A stretch of 64,000 nucleotides of DNA, taken from positions 248,001 to 312,000 of the forward strand of contig JAEWIZ010000008.1 in assembly GCA_023386815.1 (NCBI GenBank), given 5' to 3'. This document shows positions 41,832 through 50,784 of the stretch, in pieces (positions within the stretch are counted from its first letter, which is position 1; each line of letters opens with the position of its first letter). The position numbers and the translations under genes were made by a program. The notes under the pieces were generated by a model that did no database searches, had not been told where the DNA came from, and saw only the letters and a program-made list of their open reading frames with translations. Source of the DNA: Bacillota bacterium. Its GTDB lineage: Bacteria; Bacillota; Clostridia; Lachnospirales; Lachnospiraceae.

Positions 41832-42881
41832 ATGAAGAGGAAGAAGTTAATTACACTGGGTATTATCACATCAATATTTGCAGGTTTACTCACAGGCTGC
41901 TCTGGAAACTCAGCGAAAGATACGATAGCTGACAAGGCTGTTGAGATCACGAATGTATCTTATGATCCGACCAGGGAGCTTTATGAAGCCTACAATGTTG
42001 AATTTGCGAAGTACTGGAAGGAGAAAACCGGACAGGAGGTTACGGTGACACAATCCCATGGTGGTTCAGGAAAGCAGGCTCGTTCCGTAATCGAAGGAAA
42101 TGAAGCCGATGTCGTAACGTTAGCTCTGGGATATGATATCACAGCAATTAAAGAGGCTGGTTTAATCGAAGAAGGTTGGCAAAGTGAGTTTGATAATAAC
42201 AGTGCTCCTTATACCTCAACCATTGTATTTCTAGTACGAAAAGGAAATCCGAAACAGCTTACCGATTGGGATGATCTGATTGCTGATGGAGTTGGGATTA
42301 TTACGCCCAATCCAAAGACCTCCGGAGGTGCTAGATGGAACTACCTTGCAGCTTGGGCATATGCCGATAAAACATACAACCATGACGCAAATCAGATACT
42401 GGGATTTATGAAGAAATTATACTCCAATGTATTAGTTCTGGATTCCGGTGCTCGTGGAGCAACAACCACCTTCGTTGAGAATGGTCAGGGCGATGTATTG
42501 TTGGCTTGGGAAAATGAAGCATATTTATCCATGAAAGAATATCCGGATAAATATGAGATTGTAACTCCCAGCATGAGTATTCTTGCAGAGCCTCCGGTAG
42601 CGATCGTTGATTCTGTTGTAGATGACAGAGAAACCAGAGAGGTGAGTACAGCTTATCTGGAATATTTATATTCCGATGTAGGTCAGAGAATTGCCGGTGA
42701 GAATTATTATCGTCCCAGCAATAAGACTATTGCAGAGGAATTTAAGGATGTATTTCATCTGGATTTAGAATTAGCAACCATTGACGATGAACTATTTGGT
42801 GGCTGGGATAAAGCCCAGGAAACACACTTTAATGATGGAGGAACCTTTGATCAGATTTATGATGGTGAAACTCAGGAATAA
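41832..42881 (+). CDS. sbp: Sulfate-binding lipoprotein of the sulfate ABC importer
   Basis: This 349-residue protein has a lipoprotein signal peptide (lipobox L-L-T-G-C). It shows the sulfate/thiosulfate-binding fold: N-V-S-Y-D-P-T-R-E-L-Y, Q-S-H-G-G-S-G-K-Q-A-R, A-L-G-Y-D-I-T, N-P-K-T-S-G-G-A-R-W-N-Y-L-A-A-W and R-G-A-T-T-T-F-V. It binds sulfate outside the membrane for CysTWA. AAAGGAG precedes the ATG. It is the first gene of the operon, behind a strong promoter and a putative operator. A stable stem (42942-42999) separates it from cysT. Confidence 0.95.
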   Translation: MKRKKLITLGIITSIFAGLLTGCSGNSAKDTIADKAVEITNVSYDPTRELYEAYNVEFAKYWKEKTGQEVTVTQSHGGSGKQARSVIEGNEADVVTLALGYDITAIKEAGLIEEGWQSEFDNNSAPYTSTIVFLVRKGNPKQLTDWDDLIADGVGIITPNPKTSGGARWNYLAAWAYADKTYNHDANQILGFMKKLYSNVLVLDSGARGATTTFVENGQGDVLLAWENEAYLSMKEYPDKYEIVTPSMSILAEPPVAIVDSVVDDRETREVSTAYLEYLYSDVGQRIAGENYYRPSNKTIAEEFKDVFHLDLELATIDDELFGGWDKAQETHFNDGGTFDQIYDGETQE

Positions 42882-42941
42882 AAAGTGAAACCTGAGAAAT
42901 GCAAGGGTAATTCAATTATTACTTATTAGAAATATATTAAA

Positions 42942-42999
42942 TCCCAGGGTGAATCAAGTTAGCTTTCTCAAGGGGGTCAACTACAGGTTCACTTTGGGA
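42942..42999 (+). terminator. Intercistronic hairpin between sbp and cysT
   Basis: TCCCAGGGTGAA pairs with TTCACTTTGGGA (with G-T pairs) across a loop of about 30 bases. No T run follows. It probably causes partial termination or protects the sbp mRNA, as in the sugar importer at 3714. Confidence 0.5.
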
Positions 43000-43043
43000 G
43001 TATATAAAAACAAGGAATTAATATTGATGGAGGCATAGGAAAC

Positions 43044-43874
43044 ATGAAACAAAGCAGAAGAAAGCAGGTCATACCAGGCTTTGGCATATCCATGGGAGTG
43101 ACATTGACCTTACTTAGTTTAATCGTATTAATCCCAATGGCGTCACTGGTGATTAATGCCTCATCAATGGGTTTTTCAACTTTTTGGGAAACTGTTACTG
43201 ATAAGCGTGTGTTATCAGGCTATTATGTGAGTCTTTTCTGCTCTTTTACCGCAGCTGTGGTGAATGCGGTATTTGGTGTAATACTCGCTTGGGTTTTAGT
43301 TCGCTATGATTTCCCTTTGAAAAGATTTATGGATGGACTAATTGAATTACCTTTTGCATTGCCCACTGCGGTAGCCGGAATTGCACTGACGAATCTTTAC
43401 TCTGATAAAGGTATGATAGGATATTTTCTGGAACAGATCGGAATTAAGGTAGCTTATACGAGAATCGGAATAATTATTGCTATGATTTTTATCGGAATCC
43501 CCTTCGTAGTGAGAACCATTCAGCCAGTTTTGGAGGATTTGGATTCACAATATGAAGAAGCTGCGAATGTCCTTGGAGCCAGTAGGGCGAAGATTTTTTT
43601 CAGTATTATCTTTCCTGAGATTCGTCCTGCCTTATTAACCGGCTTTGGTCTAGCTTTTGCAAGAGCCCTTGGAGAATACGGAAGTGTAGTGTTTATCGCA
43701 GGTAATATGCCCTTTAAGACAGAAATTGCCCCTCTTCTTATTATGAGTAAGCTGGAACAGTTTGACTACCACGGTGCAAATGCAATTGCTTTGATGATGC
43801 TTGCCTTTGCCTTTCTAATATTATTCGCTATTAACAGTCTGCAGATTCACTATAATAAATTTACACAACAGTAG
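43044..43874 (+). CDS. cysT: Sulfate ABC transporter permease CysT
   Basis: This 276-residue membrane protein has about six segments and the EAA loop Y-E-E-A-A-N-V-L-G-A-S-R-A-K-I-F. The family segments E-L-P-F-A-L-P-T-A-V-A-G-I-A-L and A-R-A-L-G-E-Y-G-S-V-V-F-I-A-G-N mark CysT/CysU. It forms the membrane channel with CysW. GGAGGC precedes the ATG. Confidence 0.94.
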   Translation: MKQSRRKQVIPGFGISMGVTLTLLSLIVLIPMASLVINASSMGFSTFWETVTDKRVLSGYYVSLFCSFTAAVVNAVFGVILAWVLVRYDFPLKRFMDGLIELPFALPTAVAGIALTNLYSDKGMIGYFLEQIGIKVAYTRIGIIIAMIFIGIPFVVRTIQPVLEDLDSQYEEAANVLGASRAKIFFSIIFPEIRPALLTGFGLAFARALGEYGSVVFIAGNMPFKTEIAPLLIMSKLEQFDYHGANAIALMMLAFAFLILFAINSLQIHYNKFTQQ

Positions 43875-43887
43875 GAAGGGGTTCCGG

Positions 43888-44736
43888 ATGAATAGAACAA
43901 ATCAAAAAGACTCGAAATTGGTAAGAAACCTTCTCATCCTTCTAAGTATCATATTCTTATTTATCATGCTGGTAATGCCATTGGTGGTGGTTTTAACGGA
44001 AGCTCTGCAAAAAGGATTCCAATTATACATAGAGGCTATTCAGGATAAGTACACTAGAAAGGCACTGTTTTTAACGTTGGAAGCGACAGTGATTGCGGTA
44101 ATTGTAAATACGATCTTTGGATTATTTGCAGCCTGGTCCATCACAAAATACCATTTTAAACGCAAACGTCTGCTGACGGTATTAATTGACCTTCCCTTTG
44201 CAATCTCACCGATTATTGCGGGTCTGATCTTCATTCTGACCTTTGGCAGGATTGGCTGGGCTAAGGAGATTCTTTCTCTACTCGATATGAAAATTGTGTT
44301 TGCTGTACCGGGTATCATACTGGGCACGATCTTTGTTACCTTCCCCTTCATCTCCAGAGAAATCATTCCGGTGCTCCAGGCACAGGGAAATGATCAGGAG
44401 GAGGCAGCAGCAATTATGGGAGCCGGTGCCTTTCGAATCTTTCGAAAAATCACCTTCCCTCAGATAAAATGGGCTTTTCTTTATGGAATTGTTCTATGTA
44501 GCGCCAGAGCCATGGGTGAATTCGGTGCAGTATCCGTCCTTTCCGGGCATTTAAGAGGAAAGACAGTAACCTTACCGCTTCAAGTGGAGATCTTGTACAG
44601 TGAATTTAACTTTACGGCGGCATTTGCAGTATCATCCGTCCTAGTGATTTTAGCGATAATTATCCTATTTATAAGAAATATCATTGAGCATCAAATGAAG
44701 AAGGCAGGTGGGAACTATGTACGTAAAGCTTCATAA
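43888..44736 (+). CDS. cysW: Sulfate ABC transporter permease CysW
   Basis: This 282-residue membrane protein has the EAA loop E-E-A-A-A-I-M-G-A-G-A-F-R-I-F and the CysW segment A-R-A-M-G-E-F-G-A-V-S-V-L-S-G-H-L-R-G-K-T. Its end overlaps the start of cysA, pointing to coupled translation. AGGAAGGGG precedes the ATG. Confidence 0.94.
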   Translation: MNRTNQKDSKLVRNLLILLSIIFLFIMLVMPLVVVLTEALQKGFQLYIEAIQDKYTRKALFLTLEATVIAVIVNTIFGLFAAWSITKYHFKRKRLLTVLIDLPFAISPIIAGLIFILTFGRIGWAKEILSLLDMKIVFAVPGIILGTIFVTFPFISREIIPVLQAQGNDQEEAAAIMGAGAFRIFRKITFPQIKWAFLYGIVLCSARAMGEFGAVSVLSGHLRGKTVTLPLQVEILYSEFNFTAAFAVSSVLVILAIIILFIRNIIEHQMKKAGGNYVRKAS

Positions 44737-45778
44737 TATCGAGAAATCCTTTGGGGATTTTAAAGCCTCGGATCATATTAACTTTGAAATTGAAAAAGGT
44801 AAGCTGGTTGCCTTATTAGGACCCAGCGGAAGCGGTAAGACTACCATTCTTCGAATGCTTGCGGGGCTGGAATATCCGGATTCAGGAGAAATCTATATTG
44901 ACGGAGTTCGTGTAAATGACCTGGAGGCAAGTAAGCGCGGTATTGGCTTTGTATTCCAGAACTACGCATTATTCCGCTACATGACTGTCCATGATAACAT
45001 TGCATTTGGGCTTGAGATACAGAAGAAAAGTAAGAAGGAATGTAAGGAACGGGTAGAGGAGCTGTTGGAGCTTATCGGATTAGCGGGTATGGGACAGCGC
45101 TATCCCCATCAATTATCCGGTGGACAAAAGCAGAGAGTTGCTTTTGCCAGAGCGTTGGCACCAAACCCACATTTACTTTTACTAGATGAGCCCTTTGCTG
45201 CAATTGATGCTAAGGTAAGGCAGGAGCTTCGAAGCTGGCTGAAAGAAACCATTAATAAGGTTGGAATTACAAGTATATTTGTCACCCATGACCAGGATGA
45301 AGCCATTGAAGTCGCGGATGAGATTATCATAACCAATCAAGGGAGAATAGAACAGATCGGTACACCCCTAGAGATTTATCGTAATCCTACCACGCTTTTT
45401 ACCGCTAGGTTTATTGGAGCATCAATATTGCTGGAGGACTTTGGCAGATTAAAAGGCTTTGCGCAGGAGGAGCAGGCGGCAAAAGCTGTAATCCGCCCTG
45501 AATTTATCAAGGTAACCAAAAAGGGGGAACAGCTCCAGTTCCCGAATTCCGTGGAAGAAGGCACCGTTGAGAAGATTTCCTTTTGCGGCAGTCATACCCA
45601 AATGCAGATCAATGTGAAAGGAATTCCCTTGATAGCTACTAGATCACTGGAAGAAAATCCGGTCAGCCTGGGAGAACAGGTGGATGTCCTAATCTATCGG
45701 CTTTTTGTATATAACGGAACGACTTCCTCCGTAGTAGAAAATATGGCAATACAGGATAAGGCACCGATCTATATTTAA
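44717..45778 (+). CDS. cysA: Sulfate ABC transporter ATP-binding protein CysA
   Basis: This 353-residue ATPase has Walker A G-P-S-G-S-G-K-T-T, Q loop F-Q-N-Y-A-L-F, signature L-S-G-G-Q-K-Q-R, Walker B L-L-L-L-D-E-P-F-A-A-I-D and the H-loop His in V-T-H-D-Q-D-E-A. The C-terminal TOBE-like regulatory domain starts near 235. It powers sulfate import. ATG 44717 is used; an in-frame GTG at 44708 would overlap the AGGTGG ribosome site. Confidence 0.94.
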   Translation: MYVKLHNIEKSFGDFKASDHINFEIEKGKLVALLGPSGSGKTTILRMLAGLEYPDSGEIYIDGVRVNDLEASKRGIGFVFQNYALFRYMTVHDNIAFGLEIQKKSKKECKERVEELLELIGLAGMGQRYPHQLSGGQKQRVAFARALAPNPHLLLLDEPFAAIDAKVRQELRSWLKETINKVGITSIFVTHDQDEAIEVADEIIITNQGRIEQIGTPLEIYRNPTTLFTARFIGASILLEDFGRLKGFAQEEQAAKAVIRPEFIKVTKKGEQLQFPNSVEEGTVEKISFCGSHTQMQINVKGIPLIATRSLEENPVSLGEQVDVLIYRLFVYNGTTSSVVENMAIQDKAPIYI

Positions 45779-45826
45779 AATGCAACGTTATTGCTAAGGA
45801 TCCTAGGTAAAGCAGAAAGGATAGAG

Positions 45827-47530
45827 ATGAGTAAAAAGATAGAGCTAAAGAAGCTTAGTGCGGATGTTCTGATCATTGGTGGCGGCACAGCAGGTTGTTA
45901 TGCTGCCTTAACGCTAAGGGAACATTCAAACGCTTCCATCATCATAGCTGAGAAGGCAAATATAAAAAGAAGTGGTTGTCTGGCAGCAGGTGTCAATGCA
46001 ATTAATGCATATATCGTAAAGGGGAGAACCCCGGATGATTACGTTGACTATGCTAAGAAGGATGCGGATGAAATCGTAAGGGAGGATCTTCTCCTAACCA
46101 TGTCCGAAGGCTTAAACAGAGTAACTAAAAAGTTGGAAGAGCTTGGACTTGTAATACTAAAGGATGAGAATGGTGAGTATGTTGCAAGAGGTAATCGTAA
46201 CATTAAAATTAACGGAGAAAATATTAAGCCAATTCTCGCAGCTGCGGTGGAGCAGCTAAAGCAGGTTCAAATACTTAATCAGGTAAATGTGATTGATTAT
46301 ATTGTACAGGATAATCGTATTTATGGAGCATTTGCTACTCATGTTGAGGAGAATATTTTATATGAGATAAGAGCAAAAAAGGTAATCTGTGCAACCGGCG
46401 GAGCGGCAGGGCTTTACCGTCCAAATAATCCGGGATTTTCAAGACATAAGATGTGGTATCCTCCCTTTAACACAGGAGCCGGGTATGCTATGGGTATTAG
46501 GGCAGGAGCGGAGATGACCACCTTTGAAATGAGATTTATTGCACTGCGCTGTAAGGATACCATTGCACCGACGGGAACCATTGCTCAGGGTGTTGGGGCA
46601 AAGCAGGTCAACGCGAAGGGTGAAGACTATGATAACAAATACGGCATCACCACCTCAGAACGTGTTTATGGAACTGTAAGGGAGAACCTGGAAGGCAGGG
46701 GACCCTGTTATTTAAGAACAGAGGGTATTACACCTCTTCAGGATGAGGAATTAAAGAAAGCCTATCTTAACATGGCACCAAGTCAGACCTTAAAATGGAT
46801 CGAAGCCGGTAAGAATCCAAGTGAACAGAATGTTGAGATTGAAGGTACTGAGCCATATATTGTGGGAGGACACACAGCAAGTGGTTACTGGATTGATACG
46901 AAGAGAAGAACGACCATTCGAGGCTTATATGCTGCCGGAGATGTGGCAGGGGGATGTCCACAGAAATACGTGACCGGAGCCCTTGTAGAAGGCGAGATTG
47001 CAGCCCTTTCCATTTTGGAGGATTTTAAGAAAGAAAAAGAAAATTATTTGTTAAGTCAGCGGCTGGAAGATATGCTGATTGCATCGAAAATAATAGAAAT
47101 TGAGCAAATATTAAATGAAGATCATCCGATCTTTACCACCGAACAATTAGAAGAGGCGATGCAAAAGGTAATGGATACCTATGCTGGTGGAATCAGCACA
47201 AACTATCAATTTAATGATAAGCAGCTCCAGATTGCGGATGAAAAGATCGATCAGATTATAGGGCTTAGTGAGCATTTAAAAGCGGAGGATATGCATGAGC
47301 TCATGTTTGTTTACGAATTGAAGGAAAGACTTGTGGTCTGTAAATCGGTAATCGCACATTTATCAGCCAGAAAGGAAACCAGATGGCATAGCTTTGCTGA
47401 GAAGCTGGACTATCCTGATAAGAGTAAAGAGTGGTTGAAATATGTGAACTCGAAAGTAGAGGAGGGAGAACTCCGTATCATTTATCGGGAGCTGGTAGGA
47501 CGGAGGGATATCTATGAGCATTGCAATTAA
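45827..47530 (+). CDS. aprA: Adenylylsulfate reductase alpha-like flavoprotein
   Basis: This 567-residue protein is of the succinate dehydrogenase/fumarate reductase flavoprotein superfamily. The FAD motif is I-I-G-G-G-T-A-G-C-Y-A-A, then S-G-C-L-A-A-G-V-N-A-I-N. The AprA-like middle has W-Y-P-P-F-N-T-G-A-G-Y-A-M-G-I-R-A-G-A-E-M-T-T-F-E, and the C-terminal FAD motif is G-L-Y-A-A-G-D-V-A-G-G. AprA reduces adenosine 5'-phosphosulfate to sulfite and AMP. Between sulfate import and ATP sulfurylase genes, with no cysH, it most likely has an assimilatory role. ATG 45827 follows AGAAAGGA; an upstream start at 45791 is less likely. Confidence 0.85.
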   Translation: MSKKIELKKLSADVLIIGGGTAGCYAALTLREHSNASIIIAEKANIKRSGCLAAGVNAINAYIVKGRTPDDYVDYAKKDADEIVREDLLLTMSEGLNRVTKKLEELGLVILKDENGEYVARGNRNIKINGENIKPILAAAVEQLKQVQILNQVNVIDYIVQDNRIYGAFATHVEENILYEIRAKKVICATGGAAGLYRPNNPGFSRHKMWYPPFNTGAGYAMGIRAGAEMTTFEMRFIALRCKDTIAPTGTIAQGVGAKQVNAKGEDYDNKYGITTSERVYGTVRENLEGRGPCYLRTEGITPLQDEELKKAYLNMAPSQTLKWIEAGKNPSEQNVEIEGTEPYIVGGHTASGYWIDTKRRTTIRGLYAAGDVAGGCPQKYVTGALVEGEIAALSILEDFKKEKENYLLSQRLEDMLIASKIIEIEQILNEDHPIFTTEQLEEAMQKVMDTYAGGISTNYQFNDKQLQIADEKIDQIIGLSEHLKAEDMHELMFVYELKERLVVCKSVIAHLSARKETRWHSFAEKLDYPDKSKEWLKYVNSKVEEGELRIIYRELVGRRDIYEHCN

Positions 47531-47828
47531 TGAAGAAAAATGCATAGGCTGCAGAAAATGTCTGAAGGTCTGTCCGGGAAGCCTGATTAAGCTAAAAGAG
47601 AATAAAAAGGCCTGGATCAAATATCCCAAGGACTGCTGGGGATGCTCCTCCTGCCTAAAGGAATGTGATCACAAAGCCATTGCCCTTTATCTAGGAGCTG
47701 ATATCGGTGGAATGGGAAGTAAGCTGACCACCAAACTGGAGGGGGATTTGGTTCATTGGCAGATAGAGAAGAATAACGGTGAGATAGCCATAATTGATGT
47801 AAACCGTAAAGACTCAAATCAATATTAG
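47514..47828 (+). CDS. aprB: AprB-like two-[4Fe-4S] ferredoxin
   Basis: This 104-residue protein has two 4Fe-4S motifs (C-I-G-C-R-K-C-L-K-V-C-P and C-W-G-C-S-S-C-L-K-E-C-D) in the first 60 residues, then a short tail. AprB of dissimilatory reducers is longer, as I recall near 150 residues. It overlaps the end of the aprA-like gene by 17 bases and would pass electrons to its FAD. The GGACGGAGGG ribosome site lies inside aprA. Confidence 0.87.
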   Translation: MSIAINEEKCIGCRKCLKVCPGSLIKLKENKKAWIKYPKDCWGCSSCLKECDHKAIALYLGADIGGMGSKLTTKLEGDLVHWQIEKNNGEIAIIDVNRKDSNQY

Positions 47829-47890
47829 ATAATGAGATAGATGATTGACACACGAATCATAATTAAAAGTTGAAAGGTAGGGGTATGAGA

Positions 47891-48790
47891 ATGAGTAATA
47901 TGACACATCTTGACGAATTGGAAGCAGAAGCGATCTATATTATCCGTGAAGTTGCTGCAGAATGTGAGAAACCCGTGATGCTGTATTCCATCGGTAAGGA
48001 CAGCTCTGTAATGCTGCATCTGGCGATGAAGGCATTTTACCCGGAGAAGCCACCGTTTCCATTTATGCACATAGATACCACCTGGAAGTTTAAAGAGATG
48101 ATTGATTTCCGTGACAGAAAGGCAAAGGAGCTGGGGATTGAGATGCTGGTTCACAGCAACGAAGAAGGGATTGCACAGGGGATTAATCCCTTTGAACATG
48201 GCTCTGCCTATACGGATATCATGAAAACCCAGGCCTTGAAGCAGGGTTTAAATAAATATGGCTTTACAGCAGCCTTTGGAGGTGGTCGCCGTGACGAAGA
48301 GAAGTCCAGAGCAAAGGAACGAATCTTCTCCTTTCGAAATGAAGCCCATGCCTGGGATCCTAAGAATCAAAGACCGGAGATGTGGAAGCTTTATAATACA
48401 AAGATTAATAAAGGGGAAAGCATGCGCGTGTTTCCGATCTCTAATTGGACAGAGAAGGATATCTGGCAGTACATAAAGCGTGAGAATATTGATATCGTAT
48501 CTTTATACTACGCAAAAGAGCGTCCAATCGTTTACCGTGATGGGAATATTATTTTAGTGGATGATGACCGATTAAAAATAAAACCAGGGGAAAAGATTGA
48601 GTACAAGAAAGTTCGTTTTCGCACCCTTGGCTGTTATCCTTTGACCGGTGGAAATGAATCGGAAGCAGTTACCTTAGATGAAATTATTGAGGAAACCTTA
48701 AGTGCGGTTTCCTCGGAGAGAACCACCCGTGTCATTGACAACGAAGCAGCCGGCAGCATGGAACGAAGAAAGAGGGAGGGATATTTCTAA
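47891..48790 (+). CDS. cysD: Sulfate adenylyltransferase small subunit
   Basis: This 299-residue PAPS reductase / N-type ATP pyrophosphatase family protein has L-E-A-E-A-I-Y-I-I-R-E-V-A-A-E, the PP motif Y-S-I-G-K-D-S-S-V-M-L-H-L and the G-G-G-R-R-D-E-E-K-S-R-A-K-E-R segment. It makes adenosine 5'-phosphosulfate from ATP and sulfate with CysN. The long open frame starts at TTG 47870, but GGTAGGGG at 47876-47883 points to ATG 47891. Its stop overlaps cysN's ATG (TAATG). Confidence 0.95.
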   Translation: MSNMTHLDELEAEAIYIIREVAAECEKPVMLYSIGKDSSVMLHLAMKAFYPEKPPFPFMHIDTTWKFKEMIDFRDRKAKELGIEMLVHSNEEGIAQGINPFEHGSAYTDIMKTQALKQGLNKYGFTAAFGGGRRDEEKSRAKERIFSFRNEAHAWDPKNQRPEMWKLYNTKINKGESMRVFPISNWTEKDIWQYIKRENIDIVSLYYAKERPIVYRDGNIILVDDDRLKIKPGEKIEYKKVRFRTLGCYPLTGGNESEAVTLDEIIEETLSAVSSERTTRVIDNEAAGSMERRKREGYF

Positions 48791-50490
48791 TGAAGGGCTT
48801 ATTAAAATTTATTACTTGCGGTAGCGTAGATGATGGAAAATCCACTCTGATCGGACATATCTTATATGATTCTAAGCTGTTATATGCAGATCAGGCTAGA
48901 GCTCTTGAGCTAGACAGCAAGGTAGGCAGCCGTGATGGGGCTATTGATTATTCCTTACTGTTGGATGGACTTATGGCAGAGCGTGAACAGGGAATTACAA
49001 TTGACGTAGCATATCGTTATTTTACTACGAACCATAGAAGCTTTATCGTAGCTGATACCCCGGGACATGAGGAGTATACCAGAAACATGGCAGTAGGAGC
49101 ATCTTTTGCAGATCTATCCATTATTCTTGTAGATGCCAAGCAGGGGGTTCTGCTCCAAACCAGACGACACGCCAGAATCTGTTCCTTAATGGGAATCAGA
49201 CATTTTGTCTTTGCAGTGAATAAGATGGATTTAGTTGGATACAGCAAGGAGCGCTTTGATGAGATTCGGCAGCAGATTGATGAACTGGTGAAGGAACTCT
49301 CCTTACAGGATGTAAAGGTAATACCAATCTCAGCTACCGAAGGTGATAACCTTACCACAAAATCTGAAAATATTTCCTGGTACGAAGGTGTGGCACTGTT
49401 AAGCCATCTGGAAGAAGTGGATATCATAGATAATACAGAGGAAGGATTCTACTTAACAGTGCAAAGAGTGTGCAGACCAAATCATACCTTTCGTGGCTTC
49501 CAAGGACAAATTGAATCAGGCAGCATCTTGGTTGGAGATGAGATAACGGCCTTACCCAGTAACGAAAAGGCAGTAGTAAAGAGTATTTATATTACTAATC
49601 AGGAGGCAAGGGAGGCTAAGAAAGGCCAGGCGGTTACCATTCAATTGAACAAAGAAGTGGATGTTTCCAGAGGGTGTGTACTTATGAAGGAAGCGAACCT
49701 GACAACCAGTAAACAACTGACGGTATCTCTTTTGTGGATGGATGACAGCGAGTTAACCCCGGATAAACATTACTTCGTGAAGCTAGGAACAAAGCTTATT
49801 CCTGGTATTGTGACGAAAATTAACTATAAAGTGGATGTTAACACCGGCGACCGTCGAAACACAGATCGGCTGATTAAGAATGAAATCGCTGTTTGTGAGA
49901 TAACCTTAGCAGAAAAAATTGTTGTAGATGAGTTTAAGAAGCATAAGACTCTTGGTGAACTGATTCTAATTGATCGAATTACCAATATGACCTCTGCCTG
50001 CGGTGTGGTGGAAGAATTGGAAGCGGGAGAAGGAAGTCAAAAAGAAACAGCTACCTTCCAATATGAGAATTTAACTGCCAGAGGCAATATCTTTGAGGAA
50101 TTCTATTATAATTTGGAAAGCTCAAACATCTCAAAGCAAACGAAGGAGCATCCTACCTATACCGTTGGTGATGAGATACCTGTGCAGGGTGAAAGCTATC
50201 GCTATCCAGATAACTTTGATGTGCTGGCTCTTCTGGATGAAGTAGCAGTGACGATTAGAAATAAGAAAATTGAAGCGATAAAAGCTTTATCAGAGTACCA
50301 GTATGCAGGCTATCCTGTCATTGATGAGAAAGGTTTTGCAATCAGGATTGCGTCTGAAACTGAACTGGCAGTATTTTTACATGATGTTAAAGCTTCCAAG
50401 GAAAAAGAGGCAGCTGCTGTTGCTAATAAATGGTTGAGCTTTGAAACCTATCGAACCATAGTCTTTAATAATAATTTCTGGATTATCTAA
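48790..50490 (+). CDS. cysN: Sulfate adenylyltransferase GTPase subunit with C-terminal extension
   Basis: This 566-residue protein is an EF-Tu-like GTPase with P loop G-S-V-D-D-G-K-S-T (about 11-19), D-T-P-G-H-E-E-Y-T-R-N, N-K-M-D and S-A-T-E-G-D-N. Beta-barrel domains lie at about 215-405. E. coli CysN is 475 residues; homology seems to stop near 410 at L-I-D-R-I-T-N-M-T. The remaining ~150 residues have no P loop, so they are not a fused APS kinase (CysC). They contain G-D-E-I-P-V-Q-G-E-S-Y-R-Y-P and Y-A-G-Y-P-V-I-D-E-K-G-F. I do not recognise this domain. No cysC is in the operon, consistent with APS, not PAPS, being reduced. Confidence 0.92.
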   Translation: MKGLLKFITCGSVDDGKSTLIGHILYDSKLLYADQARALELDSKVGSRDGAIDYSLLLDGLMAEREQGITIDVAYRYFTTNHRSFIVADTPGHEEYTRNMAVGASFADLSIILVDAKQGVLLQTRRHARICSLMGIRHFVFAVNKMDLVGYSKERFDEIRQQIDELVKELSLQDVKVIPISATEGDNLTTKSENISWYEGVALLSHLEEVDIIDNTEEGFYLTVQRVCRPNHTFRGFQGQIESGSILVGDEITALPSNEKAVVKSIYITNQEAREAKKGQAVTIQLNKEVDVSRGCVLMKEANLTTSKQLTVSLLWMDDSELTPDKHYFVKLGTKLIPGIVTKINYKVDVNTGDRRNTDRLIKNEIAVCEITLAEKIVVDEFKKHKTLGELILIDRITNMTSACGVVEELEAGEGSQKETATFQYENLTARGNIFEEFYYNLESSNISKQTKEHPTYTVGDEIPVQGESYRYPDNFDVLALLDEVAVTIRNKKIEAIKALSEYQYAGYPVIDEKGFAIRIASETELAVFLHDVKASKEKEAAAVANKWLSFETYRTIVFNNNFWII

Positions 50491-50511
50491 AGTAAATACA
50501 TTGATAATGCT

Positions 50512-50556
50512 AAACGTCCCTGCTTCTGGTCTTTGGAGGCGGGGATGTTTATCTTT
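50512..50556 (+). terminator. Terminator of the sulfate operon
   Basis: CGTCCCTGCTTC pairs with GGAGGCGGGGATG, with several G-T pairs; a T-rich tract follows. Confidence 0.65.
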
Positions 50557-50735
50557 GTACGCCCTGATAGCTTTTAAATTCAGGCCATTTCTTAATAACG
50601 TTAAACCGCAATGGAAGACGAATACCGTTAAGAGATCTTAGAATAGACCAGAAGGTTAGGGTGGAACATGCAAACTTTCAAACAGCGAGTATACCTCCAC
50701 AGACTACAGCTTTTGTGGTAAGAGTTATTTAGATA

Positions 50736-50784
50736 ATTAGAAAAATGCACCTTCCGGCGCTAATCCTTTAACTGGAAGGTGCAT
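50736..50784 (-). terminator. Terminator of the rrf2 gene
   Basis: Perfect 11-bp stem ATGCACCTTCC / GGAAGGTGCAT with an 18-base loop. On minus it is followed by TTTTTC. It lies about 170 bases after the rrf2 stop. Confidence 0.7.

Noticed and set aside
45827..47530. Aspartate oxidase or fumarate reductase flavoprotein
   Set aside because: The operon context (sulfate import, AprB-like ferredoxin, CysDN) and the AprA-like middle region fit APS reductase better, although the superfamily is shared.
48790..50490. CysN as a CysN-CysC (ATP sulfurylase / APS kinase) fusion
   Set aside because: The C-terminal extension has no P loop or kinase motif.
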